A DNA stretch of 64,000 bases from Breviolum minutum Mf 1.05b.01 (GCA_000507305.1 DF241089.1:40579-104578); one strand, 5' to 3'. Shown: positions 48,750 through 60,760, numbered from the stretch's first letter. A program made the numbers and translations. The notes: a model not told the origin generated them from the letters alone.

Positions 48750-50252
48750 GGGCGCCGCGCGTTTTCCGGGCCCCCCAAATTTGCATGATTTGCAAAATTG
48801 GTTTAAGCAGTTGATATTGCAACTGCCAATTTGCGTTTGTATAATACAACATGTTACATGAGAGATTTCACTGCCTTCTTTCATTGAAACAGTTCAGGGG
48901 GTTAGATCAGCACCCCACAGATCCTTCACTTTGCACAATGTTTTTCAAAGGCTAGCAAAGGAAAATAAAGAAAAGTACTGGAAAAAATAAAGTTGAGACT
49001 GTCCCGTCAGGCAATCACTGAGGGTGCCCAAAACATCTATGAAATAATTTGTGAGTTCCATGCTGCTGCTTTGAAATTTGTGATATTGATTTAATTACTG
49101 AAAAAATGCAAACATGGATTCCTGATATTTATGTAGATTTAGTGAAAATGTTCATGAAATTTATTGAAATGTATGGAAATTTAGTGAATGCATTTCTGAA
49201 ATTTAGTGGACCCGTTTACTCGTGAAATTTCACTAAATTTCACCAAGTTCACCAAAACCCGGTGAATTTTCTATAATTTGTTCACCTGAAATTGAGTGAA
49301 CATGAATGAAATCTAGTGAGTGGAAATCTTGGCTAATTTTCACTAAATTTTAATAATTTTATTTAAACAATTTAATGGAGACTAGCTCTAAATTTCACCG
49401 CGTTTCATTGAAATTGGCCAAAAATCTCACTTATCTAAAGTTCTGAATTTTGGACTCAGTACTTAATGCCAGAAATCTGGATTCACTGCTTTGTTCATTA
49501 TTTTGTTTACCAATTGTCACTAAATATTTTGTTGTAATTGTCCGGGTTTACCTCCAAAGAGAAGGAAAGCGAATTATTTAAAGATTTGGATGGTAAACGC
49601 CTGGTTCAAAATGTAAGCCATGCTTTCATATTATCAATATTCAATCATTTTGGAAACGTTTCACTTTGACTCAAACAACATGTTTCCCTTTGGTTTTTTG
49701 TTCAAAAAAATGGTGCAAACCTTGCATCATCTTCTTCCATCAGGCAACAATTATTCTCAAAAACTACCAGCAGTGGACGATGGCAAAGAGATAGAAACAT
49801 ATCATATTTTAAAACATTGAAAAANNNNNNNNNNNNNNNNNNNNNNNNNNNNNNNNNNNNNNNNNNNNNNNNNNNNNNNNNNNNNNNNNNNNNNNNNNNN
49901 NNNNNNNNNNNNNNNNNNNNNNNNNNNNNNNNNNNNNNNNNNNNNNNNNNNNNNNNNNNNNNNNNNNNNNNNNNNNNNNNNNNNNNNNNNNNNNNNNNNN
50001 NNNNNNNNNNNNNNNNNNNNNNNNGTTTATAAACATCAGTGGTGTTTATAAACACAGTAGATTTGAATTCACTGCAGTTGTTTAGATGAAAAAAATCCCA
50101 GTAGATTACACGTGTTTTTTTTCAATTAGATTTACAGTATGAAAAAGCAAATGGGTGGTATTGAACTTGTTGATCATTAAGAGAAACTATAACTCAGTAA
50201 CATTTTACCAGACTCCCAAATCTGGGGGGGCCCCGGAAAACGCACCGAACCC
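48750..50252. mobile_element. Possible 1.5-kb element with terminal inverted repeats
   Basis: The left end (48750-48786) and the reverse complement of the right end (50216-50252) share about 80 percent identity over roughly 36 bp, including GCGTTTTCCGGG and a C-rich run, and both ends abut TA tracts. The interior is AT-rich with repeated GAAATTTAGTGAA-like motifs on both strands and no transposase frame. The assembly gap hides 200 bp. It may be a non-autonomous DNA transposon. Confidence 0.5.
49825..50024. other. Assembly gap (200 N)
   Basis: Run of N inside the possible TIR element at 48750-50252. Confidence 1.
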
Positions 50253-50474
50253 ATATATATATATAAATATATGTATATATATTTATAAATAAACAACCCA
50301 TCTAACACCAATAAACAACAAATCATTTGACTGCATTCAAACATGTTCCCCAAAGAAACCTGAACAACAAACCTGGGAGCAAAATGATGCTCAAACGAGC
50401 AACATGAAGCAACCTCAACAAATTTCACACCTTCCCCAATGTGGCTCTCGTGGGAGAAAGTGCCTGGGTCGAAC

Positions 50475-50510
50475 TTCCGTTTCCGCGTCCGCTTTTCGTT
50501 TCATGGCCAC
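50475..50510 (-). CDS. Candidate exon encoding VAMKRKADAETE
   Basis: 36-nt phase-0 block (TTTGAG|G to ACGGAA|GTTCG). The frame is open well beyond both ends in a GC-rich stretch (50448-50550), so the true exon may be longer. Confidence 0.42.
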
Positions 50511-50730
50511 CTCAAAGAGCGAATTGGATTCGAAGGCGAGAGATGATGCAAGAAGGGAACATATGTATAACTAGACATTATATACATGTATGTGTATATA
50601 CACATTATAGATATTTTATATAGTTAAATAATCTATTATATATATATGTATATGTACAATATGTATATATACAGTATTTTGATGTAATATTGGAGGAAAA
50701 TCCTTCCCAAGACCTCAAGGTATAAAATAA

Positions 50731-50836
50731 CGTTGATGGAAGAAATCCTGCACCACCTGACATGTATGAAACCCTGATAATAATGGGATACACTACCAAC
50801 CTCAACTGGCTAGCTGGATTTCTTCCATCAACAGTA
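50731..50836. mobile_element. Family gamma MITE-like element
   Basis: CGTTGATGGAAGAAATCCTG ... TTTCTTCCATCAACAGTA, a near-perfect palindrome of ends. Confidence 0.87.
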
Positions 50837-51054
50837 GTACGCAAGGTATATGAACACCCCGGTGTAATCGGAGAAGTTTTTTGTTTTTGGTCTTCCATGC
50901 TTTCGTTTCACTACACGGATAAAAAATACAATATGCAGCAGTAAACACTTTTAAGTTTCAGAAATCAATATGTTTTATTCACCCAATACCACATGTATGT
51001 ATTTATATATATATATGTGGTTGGAGGCCCGGTTTGGAATTGGAATGTGCCCAC

Positions 51055-51113
51055 TCTTTCAATGGCTTTTTTCGTTGGGGAAGCGAAATGACAACTTGTT
51101 TTGGTTGTGCATT
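51055..51113 (-). CDS. Candidate exon encoding NAQPKQVVISLPQRKKPLK
   Basis: 59 nt, acceptor CACCTTTCAG|A, donor AAAGA|GTGGGC. Confidence 0.33.
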
Positions 51114-51231
51114 CTGAAAGGTGACAAACCAAGGAATCATCAAATGATTGGCAATACCATCAAGTGATTGGTGCTGTTCAACAGTTGGTTTCTCCAAGTC
51201 GTGGGCCCCGGTTGACGATCTTGAATGGAGT

Positions 51232-51347
51232 GAAATGGGGCCCCTATAAATGAGCGAATTTCAATGGGTCTCACTGAGTTATTTCACACCTACAACTGCT
51301 GTGATGGGCCCCTACTTGTAACTGGTAGCGGCCCATCTTGTAGGGGC
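51232..51347. mobile_element. Family epsilon repeat
   Basis: GGGGCCCCTATAAATGAGCG ... GGGCCCCTACTTGTAACTGG. Confidence 0.6.
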
Positions 51348-51829
51348 CGAACCTTTGAAAGGAACTCAAATAACACTTTTGATGACCCGTTGTTTCATTC
51401 AAGTTTGGACCTTCTTCTTGAACGGTGAAACAATGTGTCACAGCCACCAGAATATGAAAGGAAAAACTGTCTTTAAGTCTTGGCAATTGAGACACCCGAT
51501 GTACACCTCTGAAAATCAACATGAAACACAACAGTGAAGGTTTGGTTCAGATGATGTTCATTTTCAAGCAGGTGATTTCCAAGTTTCATGTTAATTTTCC
51601 GGGGTGTAACTGTTTCTTATTGCATTTACGTTGCCAAAAATGCAACAGCCGCCCTTCATACTTGGACAGGTCCAACAACATCTAGGAAGTTTCAGTAACT
51701 TGAATTGAATCATATTCAAAGGCTATCTCATTTGATCATCTAATGGTCAGGTGGATAGGAATTATCATTTGGGAATCTGCTCAAACGGGAATAGTTGAAT
51801 AGTTGAAAACCAGCTTACCATTTTAGGCA

Positions 51830-52050
51830 GATTGTTGGAGGTGAATTTTATGATCTCCCAACGCTGACAACAAACATGGACATGTCACATGTTCCAAAAG
51901 CCCAATGGCACCTATGGCAGCTACTGGAAGTGTGTAGCCAGGGACATGCTGCACCCGGGATACCAAAAAAAAGTTAGCACTTTGACTGGTCAGATCTCTG
52001 AGGACATTAACAAGTACTGTAGTTTCTTTCCAATGTTCTTCAACATAACC
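51830..52050 (-). CDS. Coding-like open stretch with hydrophobic segment
   Basis: Open minus frame of about 70 codons with VPGYTLPVAAIGAIGLLEHV. Boundaries unclear; several internal AG and GT sites. Confidence 0.3.
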
Positions 52051-52188
52051 ATGTGACATAATATATTACCAGTAGTTTTTGCTCAAAACATGAAGCTTCA
52101 CACTCTTCAATTCAGACTTACGACACACCAGCCTTGAACAACTGGCACTGAGTTTATCCCCTTAGCCGTGATTGTTTTTTACATCACA

Positions 52189-52275
52189 GGGTGTTCGTCT
52201 CATTATCTTAGCGCCTCTGCACGGCGGCTTACAGTGGCTTGGACATTAAGCGATTCGGCGGTTGCAAGACAGTTG
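52189..52275. CDS. Coding-like block with good sites on plus, good peptide on minus
   Basis: Plus has a textbook acceptor (TTTTTTACATCACAG|G) and donor (TTGA|GTAAGTC) around SHYLSASARRLTVAW. Minus reads DLLNCLATAESLNVQ. Only one can be right. Confidence 0.42.
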
Positions 52276-52419
52276 AGTAAGTCATCTGTGGTTCTTTCAT
52301 GGTCAACAAAAGTGTGTAGATTGCTATGATTATGATACATCTATGAATATTAATACATGCACTTGTACTCCTGGGTAGTATATGTACATAGTATACTGCA
52401 AAATATCTACATTCGCCCT

Positions 52420-52555
52420 AAGAATCATGGGGCCGAACAACTGCTCGTCTTTCAGAGACAAGATGACCCTGCCAAAAATGAGTGGTTAAAGCCTTTTCCG
52501 GAAGGGTCCTTGCTGATTCTTGGCTCGAATAAAACTCTCCAAGAGATTCACTATT
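52420..52555 (+). CDS. Coding-like plus block ending in stop
   Basis: Plus frame GAEQLLVFQRQDDPAKNEWL to a TGA, with varied codon use. The minus frame is also open, so strand is not certain. Confidence 0.33.
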
Positions 52556-53314
52556 GAACCAAACAACTTACATTTTGAAATTCACAGAACAAGCCATAAA
52601 ACATGCAGCGTCGTCTTCCAACCATCCATTTTCATGTGTTTTCTTTATTAGTTGTAGAATCACTGACTACGAAAAGACCATTTGCTCATCACTGACTAAA
52701 AGGTGCATGACGGATCACACGGATCACGGACTGCAAATGTCATGTCATCCTAGTGGACACGAGCAACCTGGAGGGTGGATTACCCCAGTATACAAATATA
52801 CAATATGTACGTTTATGTAAATGTACAAATATATTTTCCTGGACTGGATGCTGTTTGTCCTCTGTTTCACCCTTCCAAAAAGGTCCTTGCCAATCAAAAC
52901 AAGCAGTCATTTGGACGCCAGAATATTCATTGAATGAGTTCTGGGGGTGAGATCATTTACCCTTAGATCCCCTGGGTCACCCGAAGTTGTTTAAAGGTGT
53001 TTATTTAGTGTAGGTATGTATGGATTTATACATGTCATTTGGTTCCTTTCGAGAGTTCAGCATCCAGAACTTTTAACAGGGCCTTTCAATATGTTCCCTA
53101 AGATTTCTGGAACTTTTTTCAGGAATATGATTATATGTATATATATATATTGTATAGGGTACCATATATCTATGCATTCATGAATATACACATGCAGTAT
53201 GTGTTGATGTATGTATATTTACATCCATACCACATAGAAACAAACACTTCTAACATCCCACCTGCCCCAGTTGAACAGGGAGAAAAAAAAGAAGGCTCGG
53301 GGCGGGGAGATCAC

Positions 53315-53364
53315 CTTATGCGTTCTTGGCTTGATGTCCTACGCTGCATCCATGGCAAAAACAT
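53315..53364 (-). CDS. Candidate exon encoding MFLPWMQRRTSSQERI
   Basis: 50 nt, acceptor ATCCAG|A, donor ATAAG|GTGATC, phase 2 out. Confidence 0.35.
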
Positions 53365-53982
53365 CTGGATGTTTTTTTCCGTCTTAACCAATGGTTTAAA
53401 GGGATAAAGGTCTCTTGAGTAAGGAATCTGAAAAAATGTAAATGAACCAAGTCCAAAACACTGGTCGCCAAAGCACCAATGAACAATGAAGTGAACGGGG
53501 AAAACCAAAAGTGCTCATATAAAAATAATGTATATATATATATACACGTAAATATATATATATATATTATATACACTGTATATATAAATATGTATATAGA
53601 TATAAATGTAAAATGTATAAACACACCCAAAGGCCCAATATATAGAGTATTGACCTGCATTTACCCTCTAAACTACCGAACATATTCTTGCAACCAGAAA
53701 TAGTCCAAACCTCATGCGCTACTTGGATGGTGGCAAGGGACCTGGTGATAGCTCCGTATATTGATCTTGATGAAAATATATGTTACTTACCCTTACCTCC
53801 TTAGATTCCCGACAACCGCAACCCCTTGGCTACTGGTGAGTTTATTGTTCGAAAAAAAATGTCTGAACTTCTCTCTGATTCACATGTCACCAGCCTTAAG
53901 AAACTAAGAATGCAAAAAACATCAAAAAGACACAAAAGATGCGTTTTTTCCCCAACAAAATAAGGGATTTTCATTGAGGTAC

Positions 53983-54072
53983 CATTCATGGAGCTTCCAA
54001 CAAAATATATTGACATTTGTTCATCTGCCCCAACACCCGGTCTCAGGGGTTCCATGTGACCAAGTTGGAAAC
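53983..54072 (-). CDS. Candidate exon encoding MEPLRPGVGADEQMSIYFVG...
   Basis: 90 nt, acceptor TAGGAG|G, donor GAATG|GTACC, inside the longest minus-strand frame of this region (121 codons, partly repeat-derived). Confidence 0.42.
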
Positions 54073-54127
54073 CTCCTATTTCCAAAACCCCGAATCTGAG
54101 TTGTACCAAAACTGTCCCCCAAAATAG

Positions 54128-54336
54128 ACTCCCTGAAACTAACATACTGTTGATGGAAGAAATCATGCACCACCAGGGAGGGATGTATAAAACCTTAAAA
54201 GTAATGGAATAAACTTGAACTACCTATCAACTGGTGCAGGATTCCTTCCATCACCTGAAAATGGATCGTTGGAAGACGATTGTTTTCTTTGGGATTCGCC
54301 ATTCTTTCAGGTGCGAACTGTTAGTTTTGGGGAGGG
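54128..54336. mobile_element. Family beta element interrupted by a family gamma element
   Basis: Left end CTCCCTGAAACTAACA, then a whole gamma element (54145-54255), then CACCTGAAAATGGATCGTTGGAAG and the right end TTAGTTTTGGGGAGGG. Confidence 0.8.
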
Positions 54337-54723
54337 TAGATTCCTACCTTACTGTGGAAAACTCCATAATGGGTGTTTACATTGAAAGTGTTCGAGAGAG
54401 AGGTCAGAAAAGCGTGATAGCATTTGATAATTCACCAAATCCAAAAAAAAACTGTTACAAGGAAAACCGCTACCATCGCCACCAAAGTTGAAAAAAACAT
54501 GATGGCATTTTGTTCAAACAAAAAGTAACAAAATCACTCCATTTCCTCTTTCCTACATTTGCTGTAATAATCACCTTACAAAAACCTTGAGTTGTTTAGT
54601 AGGAAATTTGATCTGTACAAACATGTATATAGACATGTGTATATATATATATATATTGAGTACTTAGAAAAGCAATGAGGTTTGTGACACATCCCAGGTG
54701 ATCGCCCGAGTTGCGTCCATCAC

Positions 54724-54755
54724 CCTCCCCCGCCCTCCTGGGCAGCATCAGGGAC
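54724..54755 (-). CDS. Candidate 32-nt exon VPDAAQEGGG
   Basis: AG|G acceptor and donor GGAGG|GTGATG in a GC-rich island. Confidence 0.28.
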
Positions 54756-55234
54756 CTGACCAAAGGACCATGAGACAAAAGTTTCAACTTCATGTTTCCT
54801 ACTAAATATATAAGCCTCAAAAGTCTAAAGGTTAGCCATTGGCTGAGTCAGTATGAAGTACACATTAAAAAAAAGGCTGGTAAAAGGTATCAGATCTATC
54901 ATATACTGTACTCATAGGTATACGATGTATATATACACACACAGATACATATTCTTGTGGCAAGTGTCTCCAACATACGTGTAAAAGATCATAACTACAC
55001 ATAACCTTAATATGATATAGCCCATGAACAAATGTCAAAGTCAACACAAACAAAAAGTGTTTGGTTCTTCCACCATTTTGTCAGGGCAAAATGTTAAATT
55101 CTGCCCAGACTCCGCGGGGTTCCTCAGAATTCCTTCAAGCAAGAGAGGTGGGGAACTATGGTCCAAACTACCGAGAGTTGCTGATTTTGGTCCTTGTACG
55201 AAATCAGATGATATAATATTTATATATATATATA

Positions 55235-55326
55235 TCCCATAGGATCCATGTATGGTATATTTACCTACATTTAGGTGATGTTTATGGTAAAAGTTGGTAA
55301 ATATACCATACATGGATCCTATGGGA
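55235..55326. mobile_element. Family delta palindrome, clean copy
   Basis: TCCCATAGGATCCATGTATGG ... CCATACATGGATCCTATGGGA; arms essentially perfect over more than 30 bp and embedded in TA tracts. Confidence 0.9.
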
Positions 55327-55860
55327 TATATATATATACAAATATATATACATATATCATTAACCAATTCAGTCTCCATAATTCAAACGTACCATATCAA
55401 TCCATACAAACTTTAACCACCGCATGCAACTGGTTTGTTTTCTCTACTCCCTTGGTGGCTTTGTTGCTTCTTCAAATAAAATTGCTAAAAGCGATCAACT
55501 CCTTGAATTCCTCACGCCATGGATCCCTCAGAGGACGTGTTCAAGACATGGCAACGGTAAAATGGTGTGCTCTAAAAGCAAAGTTCCCTCCAAAACAGTC
55601 ATCTATTATAAGGCTCCATGATACTTCAGGGTAGTGACCATTCTTCCCTTGCCATGGTTAGAAAAAAAAACGTATCATATAACTGATATCTCCGCCTAAT
55701 GATGATGAATCGCATGGCATGGAGAGACAGCAAACACCTTTTAAAAAGCAAATCTTTTTATACAAAGTGATTTTTTTACGGATACTCCCAGAACAAATAT
55801 GAAAAAATGACAGTGAAACCTATTGAAACCTGATTTCTTCAACCCCTTTGCACAGAAAAC

Positions 55861-55928
55861 TCATCTTCCAAATGGGCGTCTTCCAGCCGCAGGACCCGCT
55901 GAGCTTCCCCGAACCGCCGCGTTGTCAT
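55861..55928 (-). CDS. Candidate exon encoding MTTRRFGEAQRVLRLEDAHLED
   Basis: 68 nt, acceptor GGGAAG|A, donor GATGA|GTTTTC, GC-rich third positions, amphipathic helix. Another minus frame and the plus strand are also open. Confidence 0.4.
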
Positions 55929-56041
55929 CTTCCCACATGGCATGCTCCATAGCTGAGGAGAGGCCGATTTCGTCGTGGTTTAGTTTTTCCGTGGGTTTTT
56001 CCCAAGCGACAAAAAAAACATCCAACATCCACATGGTTAAG

Positions 56042-56176
56042 AGTCCCATAAATGGATGGTTTCCTTAAATGGTGAGTTTTCCCCAAAAAATGGATGGTTT
56101 ATTTCATGGAAAACTCTATTCTTTAATGGATGATTTGGGGGGAAAACCCACCATTTAAGGAAACAGTCCTATAAAT
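56042..56176. repeat. Inverted repeat, CCTTAAATGG type
   Basis: TTTCCTTAAATGGTGAGTTT ... AAACCCACCATTTAAGGAAA, ending directly at a family alpha element. Confidence 0.8.
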
Positions 56177-56280
56177 CTAGTTGGGTGGTTGAACCAACCC
56201 AATCCAAACATATGCTTGTCAAATTGGATCATTTCCCTAAGTACGGGTGAACATAAAATATATTTGAAACCACCACCTAA
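56177..56280. mobile_element. Family alpha MITE-like element
   Basis: CTAGTTGGGTGGTTGAACC ... TTTGAAACCACCACCTA. Confidence 0.82.
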
Positions 56281-57136
56281 AATTCATGGGTATCCTATGA
56301 GAAAAAACAATAAAGCACACTTATAAATTCATGACGTCCCTGATTCAGAGTTTCCAAACATGAGCCGCCACAAAACCAAGAAATCTACAAGAAACCATAC
56401 AGTTATTTCTACATATGATGTAGATAACACTACAATTAATTGCAGCAATTACATATTACCGTATAATTTCCCATGTCAGATTTCTGGAAACCCCTCCCCA
56501 CCAACCAGGATTTCATTTCCATAATATTCAATTTGAAGTGACTTTAGTTGTAGCTCACATAAGTGATTGGAACACCAGGATGTTATGATCATGTTCAACT
56601 TAAGAAGTTGATAGAAGTATTGCTTGTTCAGCCCATTATTATCCTGTTGATAAAACTCCCGACAACTTTACATGCATAAGAATTACTGACAAAATTTGGT
56701 ATATACATGGCGAACCGACATAAGCAGGGTGAGCCCCTGTCGGTTTTGCAGTGATGGCAACCCCACGACCCTCTCAATAATATTACTTTGGTCATACCTA
56801 ATTTTGTCCGATACTCATAGGTTTGAGGCTTCTTTTCTTGGGGGGCATCTCTTGAGATGACAAACTGGCATGTGCTTGGAGAATTTTTTTCCCCGCCCGT
56901 TCCTGTCACCCCCTTGAGTTTTATATAATTAAAGACTATTTGGGAGCATCTTTCGGGTGTCGAAATTTGAACCTAGGTGTCAATCTTCACCCCATCCACC
57001 TCACCCAACAAAACAGTGGACAAGAGACCCATATAATCAGCTTGGGAGTAGACCTCAAACAGGAAGGAAACTGGTGACTCTCTGATGACTGGTGAACCGA
57101 AAGTGCAGCAACCATTTCTGGGGTTCCAAGTTTGTT

Positions 57137-57242
57137 CTCCCTGAAACTAACAGCAAGTTTGCCCCTGAAAATGGATGGTTGGAATACGATTGTTTCCTTT
57201 TGGGATGGGCTATTTTCAGTGGCTATGTTAGTTTCAGGGAGT
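57137..57242. mobile_element. Family beta MITE-like element, best-preserved copy
   Basis: CTCCCTGAAACTAACAGC ... GCTATGTTAGTTTCAGGGAG. Confidence 0.88.
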
Positions 57243-57461
57243 GTATGTTCTCCAATTTTGTACTGTTGAAAACCAATTGAAATACATCTTGCCTTGCGCT
57301 GCAATCGACAGTTCTCGCTCGCACCATTGTCACGACTAGGTAAATTGGAACTGTGTATTTAAGATCTATCATAAATGCGACAATCCCAGCTTTCTCAAAG
57401 TCACCTTTTCATTTCCCAACTTGAACTTTGAAGTAAAATCTAACCTTTGAAAAATCGCTAC

Positions 57462-57560
57462 CAGGTAGGCAACTTACACAACAAGATCAACGGCTGAACG
57501 TAAGGAACAAATTCACTTCGCGGAAGGGTCACTTCGTGGTCACCCGGCAGCATGGAAACT
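57462..57560. CDS. Coding-like block, strand unresolved
   Basis: Plus offers RQLTQQDQRLN before a strong donor GTAAGG and then STAERKEQIHFAEGSLRG. Minus offers EVSMLPGDHEVTLPRSEF. Confidence 0.3.
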
Positions 57561-57786
57561 TCATGAAATACTTATTACGATAATGTTTCATATTTCTTCC
57601 CTTGACATCTTTAGTTTGGGTTGGTTGGATGCTTGAGGATTTTGTAGGATTCATAGGAGACCTCTACGTTTGTATCCTGATTGCGAACTACCTATTTTGA
57701 ATGAGACCTATCTCATGAGGTGGTTTACAAATTTGGGTACACCCCTTCATACTGTTGGAATCCAGGAATGTTGGCTGGCCGGTTGA

Positions 57787-57893
57787 TACTGTTGCTGGAA
57801 GACATCCCAAACAACCGCCTGGAAAATATAAAACCTTGTATATAGAGGGATAAAACAACTGTCAACTGGTGCATGATTCTTCCATCAACAGTA
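57787..57893. mobile_element. Family gamma MITE-like element
   Basis: TACTGTTGCTGGAAGAC ... TTCTTCCATCAACAGTA. A half-end follows near 57958-57980. Confidence 0.85.
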
Positions 57894-58827
57894 TGGCGGA
57901 GAGCAAAAACTGCTTTATTTGCAGTTGGATTTCATCATAGATCTCAACTTCTGAGCCGGATTTCTCCCATCAACAGTATGAATTTTCATAGCACAATAGG
58001 CTCAACCACACAGCAGTCTACAATGCTGGGCACTCATAGAGATAGGTTGGAGGAAACTTCCTCAGGCAAGTCCTAGTTTACAGTATACACTTTCATTCAT
58101 ATCGTATAAGTATATTGATTGCTCAGGTTATGAGTTATAAGTTACAACCCTAGTTGCAACCAAGGCAAACCCAACACAGTGGTGCTCAGAAAACTCCATT
58201 AAAACTCCCATCACAAATCTAGCAGCCATATTCTCGAGCAGAACTGGTATCAGATCGTTCAGCAATGACCAAACCTCAGTCTGAGAATGTCGTCATATCT
58301 CCATGGCAATGTTTTCACAACCTGGGGGATCATGTCACAAGATTGACACAAGTCATTTGGCACTGGATCCATTATACCTATATTTATACCTCTCATTAAA
58401 TATATTTTTCATATTGTATACACATGGTGTGGTTCAAACATGTTCAGTTGGTGGAGGAAATAGGTAATCTTCATGTCTAAGCGAGGCATGCACCAAGTCA
58501 TATACACAGATAGATGCGTTCCGATGATTGGCAAAGTCACAAGTCATAAGCCCCACTCTTTACCACAACCAAATGACGGGGACATCATCATCAACACACC
58601 TCCTTTCAAGAAAAAACAACCCTTCATAAAGGTCTTTCCAAAAAAACTTCTTTGGCACACAATCCCGAAAGTGTCTTCAGTGGCCCCCAAATCCCCCCAA
58701 AAACAGCACACCCACCACCCGTTTCCTATCAAGGGTAAAGACTTTGAAAGAGAGTATAGTGAGGTTTGACCCACTTATCAATGGGCCCAAATTCCCCAGC
58801 CAGGTTTGGAAAAACAGCACCACTGAC

Positions 58828-58888
58828 GTTCCCCAACGCACTGCACCAGCATCGGTGAGTTGGTACATGGTGTCCATACTTCCAAAGC
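58828..58888 (-). CDS. Candidate exon encoding FGSMDTMYQLTDAGAVRWG
   Basis: 61 nt, acceptor ATGACAG|G, donor GGAAC|GTCAGT. Confidence 0.35.
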
Positions 58889-58936
58889 CTGTCATGGAGG
58901 AACCATGGAATTAGGGGAAACCAGGCAGTTGTTTCA

Positions 58937-59037
58937 CATATCCCAGATGCTCAATGTATGGCCTATTTACCTACATTTGGGGTAGTTTTGGGGGTAAATG
59001 TAGGTAAATATACCATACATTGAGCATCTGGGATATG
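58937..59037. mobile_element. Family delta palindrome with variant arms
   Basis: CATATCCCAGATGCTCAATG ... CATTGAGCATCTGGGATATG. The arms are perfectly complementary but differ from the GGATCC arms of the other copies. Confidence 0.9.
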
Positions 59038-59045
59038 TATTGACG

Positions 59046-59154
59046 TTCCCTGAAACCAACAGTAAAAGACCCGAAAAGTGATGGTTGGAAGTTGGAAGAC
59101 TACTTTCCTTTTGGGACGCCATGTTGTCAGGTGCTATATTAGTTTCAGGGAGGG
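59046..59154. mobile_element. Family beta MITE-like element
   Basis: TTCCCTGAAACCAACAG ... ATATTAGTTTCAGGGAGGG, with GTTGGAA duplicated in the core. Confidence 0.82.
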
Positions 59155-59347
59155 TGACAATTTAACATACATTAATATATTAGATATAAATATATATATA
59201 TATAGCATGCAGTATGCATGGTCTAAAAATATGAGGATTTATATTGCAACATCAGCATCATCATCTGCAAGTACCTTGCCTTCAACCACACACCTTTCAC
59301 CCTCCCAAAGAATAAAAACAGGCTCCCCATTCGATAATCAACATTTT

Positions 59348-59443
59348 CTAGTTGGTGGTTTCAACCCAATTGAAAAATATTAGTCAAATTGGATTACTAA
59401 CCCAGGAGGGGGTTTTAAAAAAATACTTGAAACCACCACCTAG
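59348..59443. mobile_element. Family alpha MITE-like element
   Basis: CTAGTTGGTGGTTTCAACCC ... TTGAAACCACCACCTAG. Confidence 0.87.
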
Positions 59444-59624
59444 TTTTTGGTTGTTGTTTTTGCCATTGTGATGTTTCAGAGGCCGTTGGTGATGCTTTGA
59501 ACCGGCATCCTGCCAAAAGGATGGAAATTTGGAAAAGTTGCAAAAAACCTGGTCGTCTGAAAAAAGTCATACCGAAGAGGATGGGTGAAAACTTTAAGGA
59601 CCCCCCAAAGTGCTTCACATTTCC

Positions 59625-59735
59625 TACTGTTGATGGTTCAGAAATCCCAAACAACTACCTGTGATGTAGAAAACCCTGTAAACAATGAAAATGTACCATA
59701 TCAACTGGTTAGCAGGATTTCTTCCATCAACAGTA
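59625..59735. mobile_element. Family gamma MITE-like element
   Basis: TACTGTTGATGGTTCAG ... CTTCCATCAACAGTA. Confidence 0.87.
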
Positions 59736-60073
59736 GGAACCAACCTTGTTCATCCTTGTTCTTGGGTGTCCAAATTGATTCTGCCATGCCATAATGCCGT
59801 ATCATGTGCACTTGCGACTGCGGGAGACAACAGCAGTGCATCAGTGACCGTAGCATTTTTTTCAAGGCGATAAACAGAGAAATACTGTACATGGAAATAT
59901 ACAATCACCTTGAAAAAAACATCACATCTGTATATCCATTCAAAACAGGTCATAATGAATTTTGACATTTTTTTTTTCTGTTCTTTTGGTCGGTTTGAGC
60001 TTATGTCCCCACCTTTGGAAAGGCATCATCTTCAAAAAATTGCCCTTTGAGTCAGCTACTTGTAGGCGCTATG

Positions 60074-60206
60074 TTTTGCAGCTCCAGCGTTCCCCTGGAA
60101 TTGTTGGAAGCTAACCTCCAAGCCTTGCTACCATCCATTCCCATCAGCCATCCCTACCTCGACCCGTACCATGTATTCAGGGTGCTTGCACGCCTTCAAC
60201 ATGTAC
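60074..60206. CDS. Coding-like GC-rich block, strand unresolved
   Basis: Plus frame VPLELLEANLQALLPSIP ... before CCT|GTGAGA. Minus offers a tidy exon 60206-60158 (CACAG|G to GTCGAG|GTAGGG) encoding YMLKACKHPEYMVRVE, which fits the minus trend. Confidence 0.42.
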
Positions 60207-60760
60207 CTGTGAGAAATGAGAGGTTTGCTCTCCCCGACGTGATTTTTTTTTACGTGGTTTAAAAGCATATTTTATCCCTTATACAAATTGGTAGCTTGGA
60301 AAGCATGGTTTGAGTGGCAAAAACAGGTATATATAAAATCTGCAGGGTGCCTATACATCAAGTCAATTAGTGTATCTGGATAAGGGCAACAACAAGCAAA
60401 ACAGTAGATTATGATAGTAGATTACCTTATTCCATGAAGCCATACCAAGCTCCCGTTTCTTCGAGTCAGGTCAATTGGAAAGGTTTGTATCTGTCATGTC
60501 ATTCACCCAGCTTTTATTTGGTTCGTTCGTGGTGCGCCAGCAATCGACACCTTTAAGAGTAGTGATGAAATGGAATCATCTCAAATTTGAATGTCCTCTT
60601 TTTTAAGGTTGTTCCTTGTAACTTGCAACCCCCCTGAATCAACAAAAATACTCACAGGAATCTTTGAATGCTACCTGTTTTTCTACCCTGGTACAAGAAT
60701 CTCTTGTACAGTGATCTCTAACAAATGCTGTTAGTTAGTAAAAAACTCCAACATGAAAGG

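Noticed and set aside
49702-50055. Frames running through the gap
   Set aside because: Consist mostly of unknown residues from Ns.
53479-53703. Tyr/Ile-rich frames near TA tracts
   Set aside because: Arise from TATA microsatellites.
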